This document shows positions 43,683-53,138 of a stretch of DNA of 64,000 bases, piece after piece. A program made the translations under genes and the position numbers. Under the pieces are notes generated by a model, which saw only the letters and a program-made list of their open reading frames with translations, had not been told where the DNA came from and did not search any database. Location: contig DXAK01000043.1 in NCBI GenBank assembly GCA_019117065.1, forward strand, positions 1-64,000, in the 5' to 3' direction. The DNA comes from Candidatus Mediterraneibacter pullicola. GTDB lineage: Bacteria; Bacillota; Clostridia; Lachnospirales; Lachnospiraceae. Within the stretch, counting starts at the first letter, position 1; each line of letters opens with the position of its first letter.

Positions 43683-44966
43683 ATGAAAAAGAAACATGCA
43701 GTCAGCGCCGTCCTCGTGGTCTCCATGCTTGCTGCAGTCATTCTTCCAGGATGCGGTTCGGATGAGAATGATGGAAAGACAGAGATTGAGATCCTGCAGT
43801 ACAAGCCGGAAGCTGCGACGTACTTTGATCAGGTGGAGGATGAGTTTAATGCATCGCACGATGATATCCATCTGACTATCAGTTCGCCTAACGACGCCAG
43901 TACGATTATGAGGACACGTTTTGTCAGAGAGGACTACCCTGACATTATTGGTATAGGGGGAGATATCAACTACTCCTATTATGTTGATGCAGATATTCTT
44001 GCGGATGTGTCCGATTATCCCGGAATAACTAATGTAAAACAGGCTTATATTGACATTCTGGAGGGGCTTGAAATCACGCCTAAGGACGGTACATACGGTG
44101 TTCCTTATGTGGCGAATGCAGCGGGTATTCTTTACAATAAAGATATGTTTGAAGAACACGGATGGGAGATTCCTGAAACATGGGGAGAGTTGATTGATCT
44201 GTGTGAAGAGATTCAAGCGGAGGGAATCCTGCCGTTTTATTTTGGATTCCGTGATACATGGACCTGCCTTGCCCCGTGGAATTCTCTGGCAGTTGATTTG
44301 GCTCCGGCTGATACATGCAAGCAGGTGAATGCAGGCGAGACTACATTCAGCGAAGAGTATAAAGAGACTGCAGAGAAATGTATGGAGCTGGTGAGTTATG
44401 GGCCAGACGATCCGTTCGCTTACGGATACAATGATGCATGTACCGCATTTGCAAACGGTGAATCAGCGATGTATCCGATCGGAAGCTATGCGGTGCCTCA
44501 GATCTTGTCGGTCAATCCGAAGATGAATATTGATTCTTTCGTGACGCCGGGAAATGACGACGCCTCTAAAAATACTCTGAACTCAGGTGTGGACCTGATG
44601 TTTGCCGTGACGGCGGATTGCGAAAACAAGGAAGCTGCGTATGAGGTGCTTGATTTTTTGATGGCTGATGAGAATATTCAGGCATATATCGATGCTCAGA
44701 ATGCTGTTCCATGCAAAGAGGGAGATTTTAAGCTTGCGCCGATGCTTGATGGTATGAAGCCGTTTATCGAGTCTGGAAATATGACAGATTATCAGGATCA
44801 CTACTATCCGTCAGAGATGGCAGTGGATGCCCAGATTCAGACATTCCTCATCAATCAGGATGTGGATGCGTTCCTTACAAAGTTCGACAAGGACTGGCAG
44901 AGATATAACAGGGATATCATTCGTGCGGTCCAAGAATACAACGAAGAGAACGGAACTGGCAAGTAG
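43683..44966 (+). CDS. ABC transporter sugar-binding lipoprotein
   Basis: 427 residues, family 1 solute-binding protein. A lipoprotein signal peptide ends in the lipobox ILPGC (Cys at residue 25), so it is anchored outside the membrane. The mature part has the ILQYKPEAATYFDQ start, GVPYVANAAGILYNKDMFEE hinge and AMYPIGSYAVP typical of oligosaccharide binders. The operon context points to raffinose-family sugars. AGGAAGGAG precedes the start. Confidence 0.95.
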   Translation: MKKKHAVSAVLVVSMLAAVILPGCGSDENDGKTEIEILQYKPEAATYFDQVEDEFNASHDDIHLTISSPNDASTIMRTRFVREDYPDIIGIGGDINYSYYVDADILADVSDYPGITNVKQAYIDILEGLEITPKDGTYGVPYVANAAGILYNKDMFEEHGWEIPETWGELIDLCEEIQAEGILPFYFGFRDTWTCLAPWNSLAVDLAPADTCKQVNAGETTFSEEYKETAEKCMELVSYGPDDPFAYGYNDACTAFANGESAMYPIGSYAVPQILSVNPKMNIDSFVTPGNDDASKNTLNSGVDLMFAVTADCENKEAAYEVLDFLMADENIQAYIDAQNAVPCKEGDFKLAPMLDGMKPFIESGNMTDYQDHYYPSEMAVDAQIQTFLINQDVDAFLTKFDKDWQRYNRDIIRAVQEYNEENGTGK

Positions 44967-44986
44967 AGAAAGGAGCGGGATAGATT

Positions 44987-45859
44987 ATGAAAAAAATAAA
45001 TGACAGCAAGCGGACATATATGCTGATTACAATACCGATCCTTGCGCTGTTTGTCTGCTTTAACACGATACCGCTGATTCGCGGTGTGATTTATAGTTTT
45101 ACCAATTTCAAAGGTTTTGGCACATATGATTTTGTGGGCTTGCGCAATTACATGGATCTTTTTACTGACCCCAGAATCGGAGGCTCCTACTTGTTTACGA
45201 TCAAACTGGCAGTTGTGGCGACAATTCTGACAAATGTGATCAGTCTGATCCTTGCGCTGGGGCTAAACAGCAAGATCAAGGGCAAGACATTTCTCAGGGC
45301 GGCATACTTCGTGCCAAATGTGCTTGGAGCGCTGGTTGTGGGATACATTTTTCAGTACTTCTTTACATATATTCTCCCGGGACTTGGCGACGTGCTCGGT
45401 ATCGAGGTGCTGAGCGGGAGTATGCTATCCAACAGCAATACAGCTTGGATTGCCATTGTGATCGTGTGCGCATGGCAGTCCATTGCGATGAACACGATTA
45501 TTTATATCTCTGGACTTCAGACGGTGCCGGAGGACGTGTATGAAGCAGGTGATCTGGATGGGGCCACAGGCTGGAAGAAATTCCGATATCTGACGTTCCC
45601 TCTGATTATTCCGTTCTTTACAATCAATATGGTTTTGTGTGTGAAGAATTTCCTTATGGTATTTGATCAGATTATGGCTATGACAAAGGGAGGTCCGGAA
45701 CAAAGCACAGAATCCATTTCTTACCTGATCTACAAAAACGGTCTGTCAGGAGGAAGCTTTGGATACCAGAGCGCTAACGCGGTTGTATTCTTCATCGTAA
45801 TCGTAGCAATATCTGTTATACAGATGACGATATCGGGAAGGAAGGAGGAGCAGTTATAA
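44987..45859 (+). CDS. Sugar ABC transporter permease (MalF/MsmF type)
   Basis: 290 residues, six membrane helices. The EAA loop facing the ATPase reads YEAGDLDGATGWKKFRYLTFPLI. It pairs with the next permease. No ATPase gene is in the operon, so a shared MsmK-type ATPase encoded elsewhere is expected. It lies 20 bp after the binding-protein gene and overlaps the next start by one base. Confidence 0.95.
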   Translation: MKKINDSKRTYMLITIPILALFVCFNTIPLIRGVIYSFTNFKGFGTYDFVGLRNYMDLFTDPRIGGSYLFTIKLAVVATILTNVISLILALGLNSKIKGKTFLRAAYFVPNVLGALVVGYIFQYFFTYILPGLGDVLGIEVLSGSMLSNSNTAWIAIVIVCAWQSIAMNTIIYISGLQTVPEDVYEAGDLDGATGWKKFRYLTFPLIIPFFTINMVLCVKNFLMVFDQIMAMTKGGPEQSTESISYLIYKNGLSGGSFGYQSANAVVFFIVIVAISVIQMTISGRKEEQL

Positions 45860-46701
45860 TGTATGAAAAAATGAAAGCAAAAGTAAACTGGCCTGTTACG
45901 ATCCTTCTATTTGCTGGCTTGCTCACAGTAGTATTTCCGCTGTATATGACGATTGTCATCGCATTCAAACAACCCACCGAGATGACGAACAGTATCTCTG
46001 GTATTCTGTCCTTGCCTGAAACATGGAGTTTGAGTAATTTCGTGCAGGCGATGGAACTTACGGATTTCTGGCGTTCGCTGGGAAATAGCTTGCTGGTAAC
46101 GGTAACCACGGTAGTGCTATGCATCGTGCTTCACTCGATGATGGGATATGCGGTCGGAAGGAACAAAGCCCGCAGTAAAGTTTACAATCTGATTTATTTG
46201 TTTATCGTAAGCGGTATGTTCGTTCCATTTGCCATTTTGATGATGCCTCTAGCAAAGCAGACAGCGGAAATGCACCTTGATAATTGGGTTGGAGTTATCC
46301 TTCTTTATGTGGTATTCTATATGCCGATGAATTTACTTTTATATACAGGATATCTTGTGAATATTCCGGTTGCGCTTGAAGAAGCTGCAAGAGTAGATGG
46401 GGCGAGTACATGGCGTACATTCTGGAGGATTATCTTTCCGATTATGAAGCCAATGCACGCTACGGTAGCAGTTATCACTGCGCTGGCAGTATGGAATGAT
46501 GTCATGACGCCTTTAATTATTATGTCAGGAAAAGGTTCTAATACGCTGCCGCTGGCACAGTTGACATTCCAGACTCAGTTTGGGACTAACTACAACTTGG
46601 CGTTTGCATCTTATCTGCTTGCACTCATTCCCATCGTTATTTTCTATGTGATCTGTCAGAAACAGATCATCAACGGCGTGGTGAACGGCGCGGTAAAATA
46701 A
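45859..46701 (+). CDS. Sugar ABC transporter permease (MalG/MsmG type)
   Basis: 280 residues, six membrane helices. EAA loop LEEAARVDGASTWRTFWRII. Forms the channel with the upstream permease. The family's C-terminal end KQIINGVVNGAVK is present. Confidence 0.95.
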   Translation: MYEKMKAKVNWPVTILLFAGLLTVVFPLYMTIVIAFKQPTEMTNSISGILSLPETWSLSNFVQAMELTDFWRSLGNSLLVTVTTVVLCIVLHSMMGYAVGRNKARSKVYNLIYLFIVSGMFVPFAILMMPLAKQTAEMHLDNWVGVILLYVVFYMPMNLLLYTGYLVNIPVALEEAARVDGASTWRTFWRIIFPIMKPMHATVAVITALAVWNDVMTPLIIMSGKGSNTLPLAQLTFQTQFGTNYNLAFASYLLALIPIVIFYVICQKQIINGVVNGAVK

Positions 46702-46824
46702 TTTCTGGGAATATGGAGTACCGGCAAGGGCCAGCACTATATCCGGTGTAGGGAAACCGAGGACTTCCGGGATGTTTTCCTGCACTGGCCTGCTGTATAC
46801 AGAGTGAAAATCAGGAGGAAAAAG
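46702..46824 (+). other. Structured gap between permease and alpha-galactosidase genes
   Basis: No gene. GGCCAG (about 46730) and CTGGCC (about 46785) can pair across a spacer with further short complementary runs on either side. It may be an mRNA stem that sets unequal expression within the operon. The strong RBS AGGAGG of the next gene closes it. Confidence 0.3.
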
Positions 46825-49008
46825 ATGGGCATATTATATGACAAACAGAAAAAAACAATCACACTACACACAAAAAATACGACCTATCAGATGCAGATTG
46901 ACAGGTATGGGTTTCTGCTCCATTTGTACTATGGGAAGAGAGCAGAAGGATGTATGGACTATCTTTTGACATTTTATGACAGAGGTTTTTCGGGTAACCC
47001 TTACGATGCAGGAAACGATAAGACATACTCCATGGATTCCCTGCCACAGGAATTTCCATCTCTGGGGACGGGAGACTATAGGAATCCTGCATGTATCATT
47101 AAAAATGCAGACCTTACATACTGCAGTGATTTCCGATATGTAAGCCACAGTATCAAGGATGGGAAATACGCTCTTCAAGGTCTGCCGGCAGTTTATGCCG
47201 CTGATGAAGAAGCACAGACTTTGGAGGTGGTTCTTGCAGATTCGGGATCAGGAGTGAAGGCGGTGCTTCTATATGGTGTGCTTCCGAAGTATGATATCAT
47301 TACAAGAAGCGTGAAGCTTATAAATGGAAATAGCGGTAGAATCACAGTCAAAAAGCTTGCCCCGGCATGTCTAGACATGGTAGGCGGAGAATATGATTTT
47401 ATTACGTTTTACGGGCGCCATGCCATGGAGAGAAACTATCAGAGAATGCCGGTGGGACACGGGGTGTCGAAGATCGGAAGCTTGAGGGGATCTTCCAGTC
47501 ATCAGTATAATCCGGCTGTTATATTGGCGGATCATGAGACTACGGAGGATACGGGGAGTTGCTATGCGATGGCGTTTGTGTATAGCGGCGGTTTCCAGAG
47601 CGAGGCGGGGAGAGACCAGTACTATCAGACGAGATTGATGATGGGGTTGAGCGAAGAACAGTTTGCTTATCCGTTACAGCAGGGGGAAGAGTTTCAGTCT
47701 CCGGAAGTTATTATGAGCTATTCTTCTGAAGGTCTCTCAAAGCTTTCCCAGAATCTTCACCGCTGTATGCGCACGCATCTGTGCAGGGGAAAATACAAAG
47801 AGGCGGTACGTCCGATCCTGCTTAACAGCTGGGAAGCGTCATATTTTGATTTCACGGGAGAATCCCTTCTAAAACTTGCCGGACAAGCGGTAGAACTAGG
47901 CATTGATATGTTTGTCATGGATGACGGCTGGTTTGGAGAGAGAGACAGTGAGTTCCGGGGGTTGGGTGACTGGAAAGTCAACGAGAAAAAACTCGGATGC
48001 ACACTGGGTGAACTGATTGGTAAGATCAACGATATGGGGATGAAGTTTGGGATTTGGATTGAGCCAGAGATGGTCAACGAAGACAGCGATCTTTACAGGG
48101 AACACCCAGATTGGGCGTTTGTGATACCGGGACGGCGTCCAAACCGATCCAGACACCAGCTTGTCCTTGACTTTTCCAGAAAAGAAGTCGTTGATCACAT
48201 ATTTGACAGTATATGCAGTGTTCTAGATCAGGGAAATGTAGAATATGTGAAATGGGATATGAACCGGAGTATTGCCGATGTATATTCTGCCACGGCGGAC
48301 AGCCAAGGCAGGGTACTCCACGATTATGTGCTGGGCCTGTATGATTTTCTTGAAAGGCTTGTGAACAGATATCCAGATATCTTGATCGAGGGATGCAGTG
48401 GGGGCGGCGGTCGCTTTGATGCGGGAATGCTTTATTATACCCCGCAGATCTGGTGTAGCGACAATACAGACGCAATTGACAGACTGGAAATCCAGTACGG
48501 AACATCCTTTATCTATCCCGTATCCTCAGTGGGAGCGCATGTGTCGGCGTCTCCGAACCACCAGACTGGAAGAATCACTCCCCTTAAGACCAGAGGTGTG
48601 GTGGCGATGGCAGGAACATTCGGGTACGAGCTGGATCTGAATGAATTAAGCTCGGCAGAAAAAGATGAGATACGGGAACAGATTACACAGTACAGGAAAT
48701 TTGCGAAACTGATTCAGCAAGGTCTGTATTACAGGCTTACGAATCCACAGACGGCAAATGAAGGCGCGTGGGAGTTTGTTTCCGAGGATCGAAGAGAAGC
48801 CCTTGTTCAGGCGGTCAGCATTAAAAAGCATGCCAATATGACCGTGGACTATATCAAGGTCAGAGGACTGGAAGAAAATACGATATACAGGGAGACGGAG
48901 AGTGGAAAGCTGTATAACAGCACGGTGCTTATGGAATCCGGGTTTCCGATGCCGATTATGGACGGGGAGTATCAGGCATACCAGTGGCATTTTGTGAGGG
49001 AAGATTAA
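46825..49008 (+). CDS. Alpha-galactosidase, GH36
   Basis: 727 residues, the GH36 group I length, no signal peptide, so it acts in the cytoplasm. A beta-sandwich N-terminal domain, then a TIM barrel with MDDGWFGERDSE, the nucleophile Asp in VKWDMNR and the acid/base Asp in WCSDNTDAIDR; CSGGGGRFD is the conserved glycine loop. It removes alpha-1,6-galactose from raffinose, stachyose or melibiose. The start at 46825 follows AGGAGG. Confidence 0.96.
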   Translation: MGILYDKQKKTITLHTKNTTYQMQIDRYGFLLHLYYGKRAEGCMDYLLTFYDRGFSGNPYDAGNDKTYSMDSLPQEFPSLGTGDYRNPACIIKNADLTYCSDFRYVSHSIKDGKYALQGLPAVYAADEEAQTLEVVLADSGSGVKAVLLYGVLPKYDIITRSVKLINGNSGRITVKKLAPACLDMVGGEYDFITFYGRHAMERNYQRMPVGHGVSKIGSLRGSSSHQYNPAVILADHETTEDTGSCYAMAFVYSGGFQSEAGRDQYYQTRLMMGLSEEQFAYPLQQGEEFQSPEVIMSYSSEGLSKLSQNLHRCMRTHLCRGKYKEAVRPILLNSWEASYFDFTGESLLKLAGQAVELGIDMFVMDDGWFGERDSEFRGLGDWKVNEKKLGCTLGELIGKINDMGMKFGIWIEPEMVNEDSDLYREHPDWAFVIPGRRPNRSRHQLVLDFSRKEVVDHIFDSICSVLDQGNVEYVKWDMNRSIADVYSATADSQGRVLHDYVLGLYDFLERLVNRYPDILIEGCSGGGGRFDAGMLYYTPQIWCSDNTDAIDRLEIQYGTSFIYPVSSVGAHVSASPNHQTGRITPLKTRGVVAMAGTFGYELDLNELSSAEKDEIREQITQYRKFAKLIQQGLYYRLTNPQTANEGAWEFVSEDRREALVQAVSIKKHANMTVDYIKVRGLEENTIYRETESGKLYNSTVLMESGFPMPIMDGEYQAYQWHFVRED

Positions 49009-49042
49009 AGTCCTGCGAGGCTGGGAAGGAGAGAAAGAAGAG

Positions 49043-50953
49043 ATGCCGAAAAAGACTGGGAGAAACGGATCTGCGGCAAAAACAGCACTGGCTCAAAGTA
49101 AAATTATAAGGGATGAGGATGAACGTGTCTTCAGAGAAAGGCTTGCGCGTTATTACGATGAACTCCGCTGGCTGTACATGGAACTGTATGACAATAATGA
49201 TATGTTCGCGGAACTGTGCAGTCAGATGAAGGTATATTACAATCAGAGAAACCGGAAGTTAAAGGCACTGGATCAGAAACGTGAAATTAGTGGGAAGTGG
49301 TACCGCAAAAGAGATATGACGGGAATGATGATGTATATAGACAATTTTGCGGGAAATATCAAAGGCGTGCAGGAAAAGCTCCCTTATCTGGAGCAATGCC
49401 ATGTGAATTATATTCATCTTATGCCTTTCCTTGATTCCCCTAAAGGGAGGTCAGACGGAGGATACGCGGTGGCGGATTTCCGTAAGGTGAAGCCGGAGTT
49501 GGGGACGATGGATGATCTGGCTGAATTGGCGGAGAAATGCCACGAGAAAGGCATTAGTGTGTGTATGGACTTTGTCATGAATCACACATCGGAGGACCAT
49601 GAATGGGCGGTGAAAGCGCGAGAGGGAGACGGAGAGTACATGAGTCGTTATTTTTTCTATTCGGATCCGTCTATTCCACAGGAGTATGAAAAAACAGTTC
49701 CGCAGGTATTTCCCACCACAGCACCGGGGAATTTTACATATCTGCCCAAACAAGGTCATTATGTTATGACAACATTTTACCCGTATCAGTGGGATCTGAA
49801 TTACCGCAATCCAAGGGTATTCAACGAAATGATGTACAATTTTCTCTATCTGGCAAATCAGGGAATGGATATCATCCGTATCGATGCCGTGCCTTACATA
49901 TGGAAAGAGCTGGGCACGGACTGCCGGAATCTTCCGAAAGTGCACACTATCGTCAGAATGATGCGAATGATTGGAGAGATTGTGTGTCCGGGAATTGTCC
50001 TTCTTGGGGAAGTGGTTATGGAACCTGAGAAGGTTGCACCTTATTTCGGCACAGTGGAAAAACCAGAATGTCACATGCTTTATAATGTGACTACTATGGC
50101 AACTACATGGAATACAGTGGCCACAAGGGATATCCGCCTTCTGAGAAAACAGATGGATATTGTGTGCTCCCTTCCCAAAGAATATACTTTTCTCAATTAC
50201 CTGAGATGTCATGATGATATTGGGTGGGGCATTGACTACGCGGAGCTGAAGCGCTGGGAGATGGAGGAAGTTCCCCATAAAAAATATTTGAATGATTACT
50301 TTCAGGGCAAGACAGAAGGAAGTGTAAGCAGAGGCGAACTGTATAATGAGGATCCTATTACAGGGGACGCAAGATTCTGTGCTACGACTGCGTCAATGTG
50401 CGGGATCGAGAGTGCCGGATTTGAGCAGGATGATGTGAAGATGAGCCGTGCGATAACGAAAGATATTATGCTCCATGCATATATGTTCACTCAGTCCGGC
50501 ATCCCGATGTTGTACAGTGGAGACGAGATCGGGCAGATAAATGACTATACTTATAGAGACAATTCTGAGAAAGCGCTGGATTCCCGTTACATCCATAGAG
50601 GGAAGTTTTGCTGGGAACTGGCAGGGAGAATTAGGGAAAAGGGCAGTGTCCAGAATAGGATTTTCAGCGCGCTTTTCAAATTGGAAGCGATCCGCAAGGA
50701 AGAGCCTGTGTTTGATGCGGATGCCGAGGTATACACGAAGGATTACAGCGATTTGTCTATCCTATGGATTGTGAGAAAGGCGGGGCCGGAAGAACTTCAT
50801 GCGGTTTTTAACTTCAGTGACGAGTGCAAGACCATCTGGATGCCCGAAACCACAGAGTACGCCGATCTTCTGACGGGGGAAAAGAGAATGTTAGAAAAGG
50901 TGAATCTTCCATCGTGGGATTTCCTGTGGATGAAAAAGGAAATCAGAATTTGA
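49043..50953 (+). CDS. GH13 amylosucrase-family enzyme (sucrose-splitting)
   Basis: 636 residues, the same length as Neisseria amylosucrase, which it also follows in motif order: N-terminal helical domain (1-90), then the barrel with YIHLMPFLDSPKGRSDGGYAV, DFVMNHTSEDHEW, the nucleophile Asp in IIRIDAVPYIWKELGT, acid/base Glu in LLGEVV and the third acid in CHDDIGW. These are GH13 subfamily 4 features. In this operon it should split the sucrose left by alpha-galactosidase into glucose (or a glucan chain) and fructose. Whether it polymerises or just hydrolyses cannot be told. Confidence 0.87.
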   Translation: MPKKTGRNGSAAKTALAQSKIIRDEDERVFRERLARYYDELRWLYMELYDNNDMFAELCSQMKVYYNQRNRKLKALDQKREISGKWYRKRDMTGMMMYIDNFAGNIKGVQEKLPYLEQCHVNYIHLMPFLDSPKGRSDGGYAVADFRKVKPELGTMDDLAELAEKCHEKGISVCMDFVMNHTSEDHEWAVKAREGDGEYMSRYFFYSDPSIPQEYEKTVPQVFPTTAPGNFTYLPKQGHYVMTTFYPYQWDLNYRNPRVFNEMMYNFLYLANQGMDIIRIDAVPYIWKELGTDCRNLPKVHTIVRMMRMIGEIVCPGIVLLGEVVMEPEKVAPYFGTVEKPECHMLYNVTTMATTWNTVATRDIRLLRKQMDIVCSLPKEYTFLNYLRCHDDIGWGIDYAELKRWEMEEVPHKKYLNDYFQGKTEGSVSRGELYNEDPITGDARFCATTASMCGIESAGFEQDDVKMSRAITKDIMLHAYMFTQSGIPMLYSGDEIGQINDYTYRDNSEKALDSRYIHRGKFCWELAGRIREKGSVQNRIFSALFKLEAIRKEEPVFDADAEVYTKDYSDLSILWIVRKAGPEELHAVFNFSDECKTIWMPETTEYADLLTGEKRMLEKVNLPSWDFLWMKKEIRI

Positions 50954-50955
50954 CA

Positions 50956-50973
50956 ATTCGGACAGAAGCGAAT
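50956..50973 (+). promoter_or_regulatory. Small hairpin in the glnA leader, possible ANTAR target
   Basis: ATTCG / CGAAT with loop GACAGAAG, just ahead of a terminator and a glnA-ANTAR operon. The loop contains ACAGAA, which has A and G at places 1 and 4 as in ANTAR target loops, but the closing pair is missing. Tentative. Confidence 0.25.
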
Positions 50974-50990
50974 ATAATGAGCAAAGAAAC

Positions 50991-51028
50991 AAGGGCGTTT
51001 CCTATTAAGGGGGAGGACGCCCTTTTGT
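50991..51028 (+). terminator. Intrinsic terminator in the glnA leader
   Basis: AAGGGCGT / ACGCCCTT (50991-50998, 51017-51024) with extra CC/GG pairing, then TTGTC. It ends the sugar operon or, if transcription starts before it, attenuates glnA. Confidence 0.7.
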
Positions 51029-51084
51029 CATTCCAGTTTCATCATGTGCCGGACGCATGGGGAACACGAGAGGAGGCTTTTTAA

Positions 51085-52416
51085 ATGCACGATTATACGA
51101 GAGAGGATATCCTGCGGCTTGTGGAAGAGGAAGATGTGGCATTCATCCGCCTGCAGTTTACGGATATTTTCGGAAACATGAAAAATATGGCGGTGACGGT
51201 CAGCCAGCTTGAGAAAGCGTTAGACAACAGGTGCATGTTCGACGCATCGTCCATCGAGGGCGTATCGGGGGAATTGGATACGGATATGTATCTCTATCCG
51301 GATTTGCGTACGTTTGAGATATTTCCGTGGAGACCTCAGCAAGGTAAAGTTGCGAGGCTGATTTGCGATGTGTACAAAAAGGACGGGACGCCCTACGAGG
51401 GTGATCCCCGGTATGTCCTCAAAAGAGCAGCCGCCCGGGCGGCTGAGATGGGATATACGCTCAATGCGGGCCCAGAATGCGAGTTCTTTCTTTTCCATAC
51501 AGATGAGGATGGGTTGCCGACCACACTCACCCATGAGCAGGGCGGATATTTTGACGTGGGTCCCATGGATTTTGGTGAGAATGCAAGAAGGGATATGGTG
51601 CTTACTCTGGAGGAAATGGGATTTGAAATCTTATCCTCTCACCATGAGATCGCGCCCGCTCAGCATGAGATCGACTTCCGTTATGACGAGGCACTGGTGA
51701 CGGCGGACAATCTGATGACTTTTAAACTGGTCGTCAAGACGATCGCGAAACGGCACGGTCTCCATGCGACTTTTATGCCAAAGCCGAGGATTGAGACATA
51801 TGGTTCTGGTATGCACGTGAATTTATCGCTGGAGAGGAACGGTGTCAATGTATTTCAGGATAAAGAGGATGTAAATGGGCTGAGCAGGGAAGGATATTAT
51901 TTTATCGGAGGCCTGATGAAGCACATGAAGGCGACAACCTGTATCACAAATCCAACGGTGAACTCTTATAAACGCTTTGTGCCCGGATATGAGGCGCCGG
52001 TGTACATGGGGTGGTCCTCAAAGACAAGAGGACCACTGATCCGTGTGCCTTCCGGGAAAGGGGAGAACACACGTATTGAATTGCGCAGCCCGGATGCGGC
52101 GGCAAATCCGTATCTTGCGCTTGCTGTGCTTTTAGAAGCCGGACTGGATGGTATCAGGAAACAAATTATGCCTCCGGCGTGCATTGATGAGGACATCCAG
52201 AAAATGAGCTGTGAGCGGAGAAAAGAATTTGGGATAGAAGAACTTCCCCGATCACTGAAAGAGGCGGTAGAAGAGCTTGAGAAGGATCAGTTCGTGCAGG
52301 ATATTCTAGGCAGGGAGCTGGCAGAGAAACTTATGTCTGCCCAGCGCAAGGAGTACCATGACTATTGCATGCAGGTGACAGACTGGGAGATCAGAAAATA
52401 TCTGTACCGCTTATAA
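51085..52416 (+). CDS. glnA: Glutamine synthetase, type I
   Basis: 443 residues, the short GSI-alpha length. Metal and substrate motifs in order: DASSIEG, NAGPECEFFLF, HHEIAPAQHEIDFRYDEAL, GSGMHVNLSL, NPTVNSYKRFVPGYEAP and RIELRSPDAAANPYLA. It makes glutamine from glutamate, ammonia and ATP. No adenylylation loop is expected in this class. An ANTAR regulator follows 41 bp later and a terminator precedes the gene, suggesting antitermination control. RBS AGAGGAGG. Confidence 0.97.
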   Translation: MHDYTREDILRLVEEEDVAFIRLQFTDIFGNMKNMAVTVSQLEKALDNRCMFDASSIEGVSGELDTDMYLYPDLRTFEIFPWRPQQGKVARLICDVYKKDGTPYEGDPRYVLKRAAARAAEMGYTLNAGPECEFFLFHTDEDGLPTTLTHEQGGYFDVGPMDFGENARRDMVLTLEEMGFEILSSHHEIAPAQHEIDFRYDEALVTADNLMTFKLVVKTIAKRHGLHATFMPKPRIETYGSGMHVNLSLERNGVNVFQDKEDVNGLSREGYYFIGGLMKHMKATTCITNPTVNSYKRFVPGYEAPVYMGWSSKTRGPLIRVPSGKGENTRIELRSPDAAANPYLALAVLLEAGLDGIRKQIMPPACIDEDIQKMSCERRKEFGIEELPRSLKEAVEELEKDQFVQDILGRELAEKLMSAQRKEYHDYCMQVTDWEIRKYLYRL

Positions 52417-52457
52417 GAAGGGAAAAGTAGCGAAAGGCAGCGGGAGGTGACACGGAT

Positions 52458-53006
52458 TTGAGCAATGTCATTGTCGCATTTTCCAAAAGAGAGGATGCGG
52501 TGAATATACGGAATATTCTGACAAGATCCGGGGTCGGAGTCTCTGCTGTCTGCCTGACAGGGGCGAAAGTATTACAGCATGCGGAACTGTGGAGTGAAGG
52601 TGTGGTTGTCTGCGGCGCAAGGTTTTCGGATATGCAGTATATGCAGCTTTGGGAGCTCCTGCCAGATGGGTACGAAATTCTTCTTCTGGCCCCTTCGGGA
52701 AAATGGATTGGAGAACTGCCCGAAGGTGTCGTGGGGCTGCCCCTGCCTCTCAAAGTGCAGGATTTGACAGATACTTTGAGGATGATGTGCCGTGCGCAGG
52801 AGGACATAAGGAAAAAAAGGAAGAGTGCCGTGCACAGAAGAAGCGGCATCGAACGCCGTGAGATTGAGAGGGCGAAAGGACTTCTCATGGAACGAAACGG
52901 GATGTCCGAGGAGGAGGCGCATCGGTATCTGCAGAAGACCAGTATGGAAAGCGGTACCAATATGACAGAGACAGCCCAGATGGTACTGCGTATGATGGAT
53001 GTTTAA
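52458..53006 (+). CDS. ANTAR-domain RNA-binding regulator
   Basis: 182 residues from a TTG start with GGGAGGTG in front. Residues 1-110 form a receiver-like domain that lacks an obvious phosphoacceptor Asp (VVVCGARFSDMQYMQ at the expected site). The C-terminal ~55 residues are an ANTAR domain: RREIERAKGLLMERNGMSEE, EAHRYLQKTSME. ANTAR proteins bind paired RNA hairpins and let polymerase pass terminators, often in nitrogen genes. glnA next to it is the likely target. Confidence 0.92.
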   Translation: MSNVIVAFSKREDAVNIRNILTRSGVGVSAVCLTGAKVLQHAELWSEGVVVCGARFSDMQYMQLWELLPDGYEILLLAPSGKWIGELPEGVVGLPLPLKVQDLTDTLRMMCRAQEDIRKKRKSAVHRRSGIERREIERAKGLLMERNGMSEEEAHRYLQKTSMESGTNMTETAQMVLRMMDV

Positions 53007-53017
53007 AGCTCGTGATA

Positions 53018-53046
53018 TTGACAGAGCTGCTCACATGGAGTATAAA
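53018..53046 (+). promoter_or_regulatory. dapF promoter
   Basis: TTGACA (53018-53023), 17-bp spacer, TATAAA (53041-53046), about 90 bp before dapF. Near-consensus in both boxes. Confidence 0.7.
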
Positions 53047-53138
53047 TGAATAATGAATACGGCAAGACGCAGATTTCTATGCGGAGCGTCACTGTCAAAA
53101 GCACTGGTGTAAAATGAGTGGGAAAGGGTAGATACCGT

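Noticed and set aside
43491..44216. Longer AraC-family protein starting at 44216
   Set aside because: The added 240 codons are antisense to the binding-protein gene and cover the operator region; the family normally starts at the cupin domain.
46525..46785. 86-residue minus-strand frame across the permease gene end
   Set aside because: No RBS, mostly antisense to the permease, and the readable stretch comes from the structured gap.
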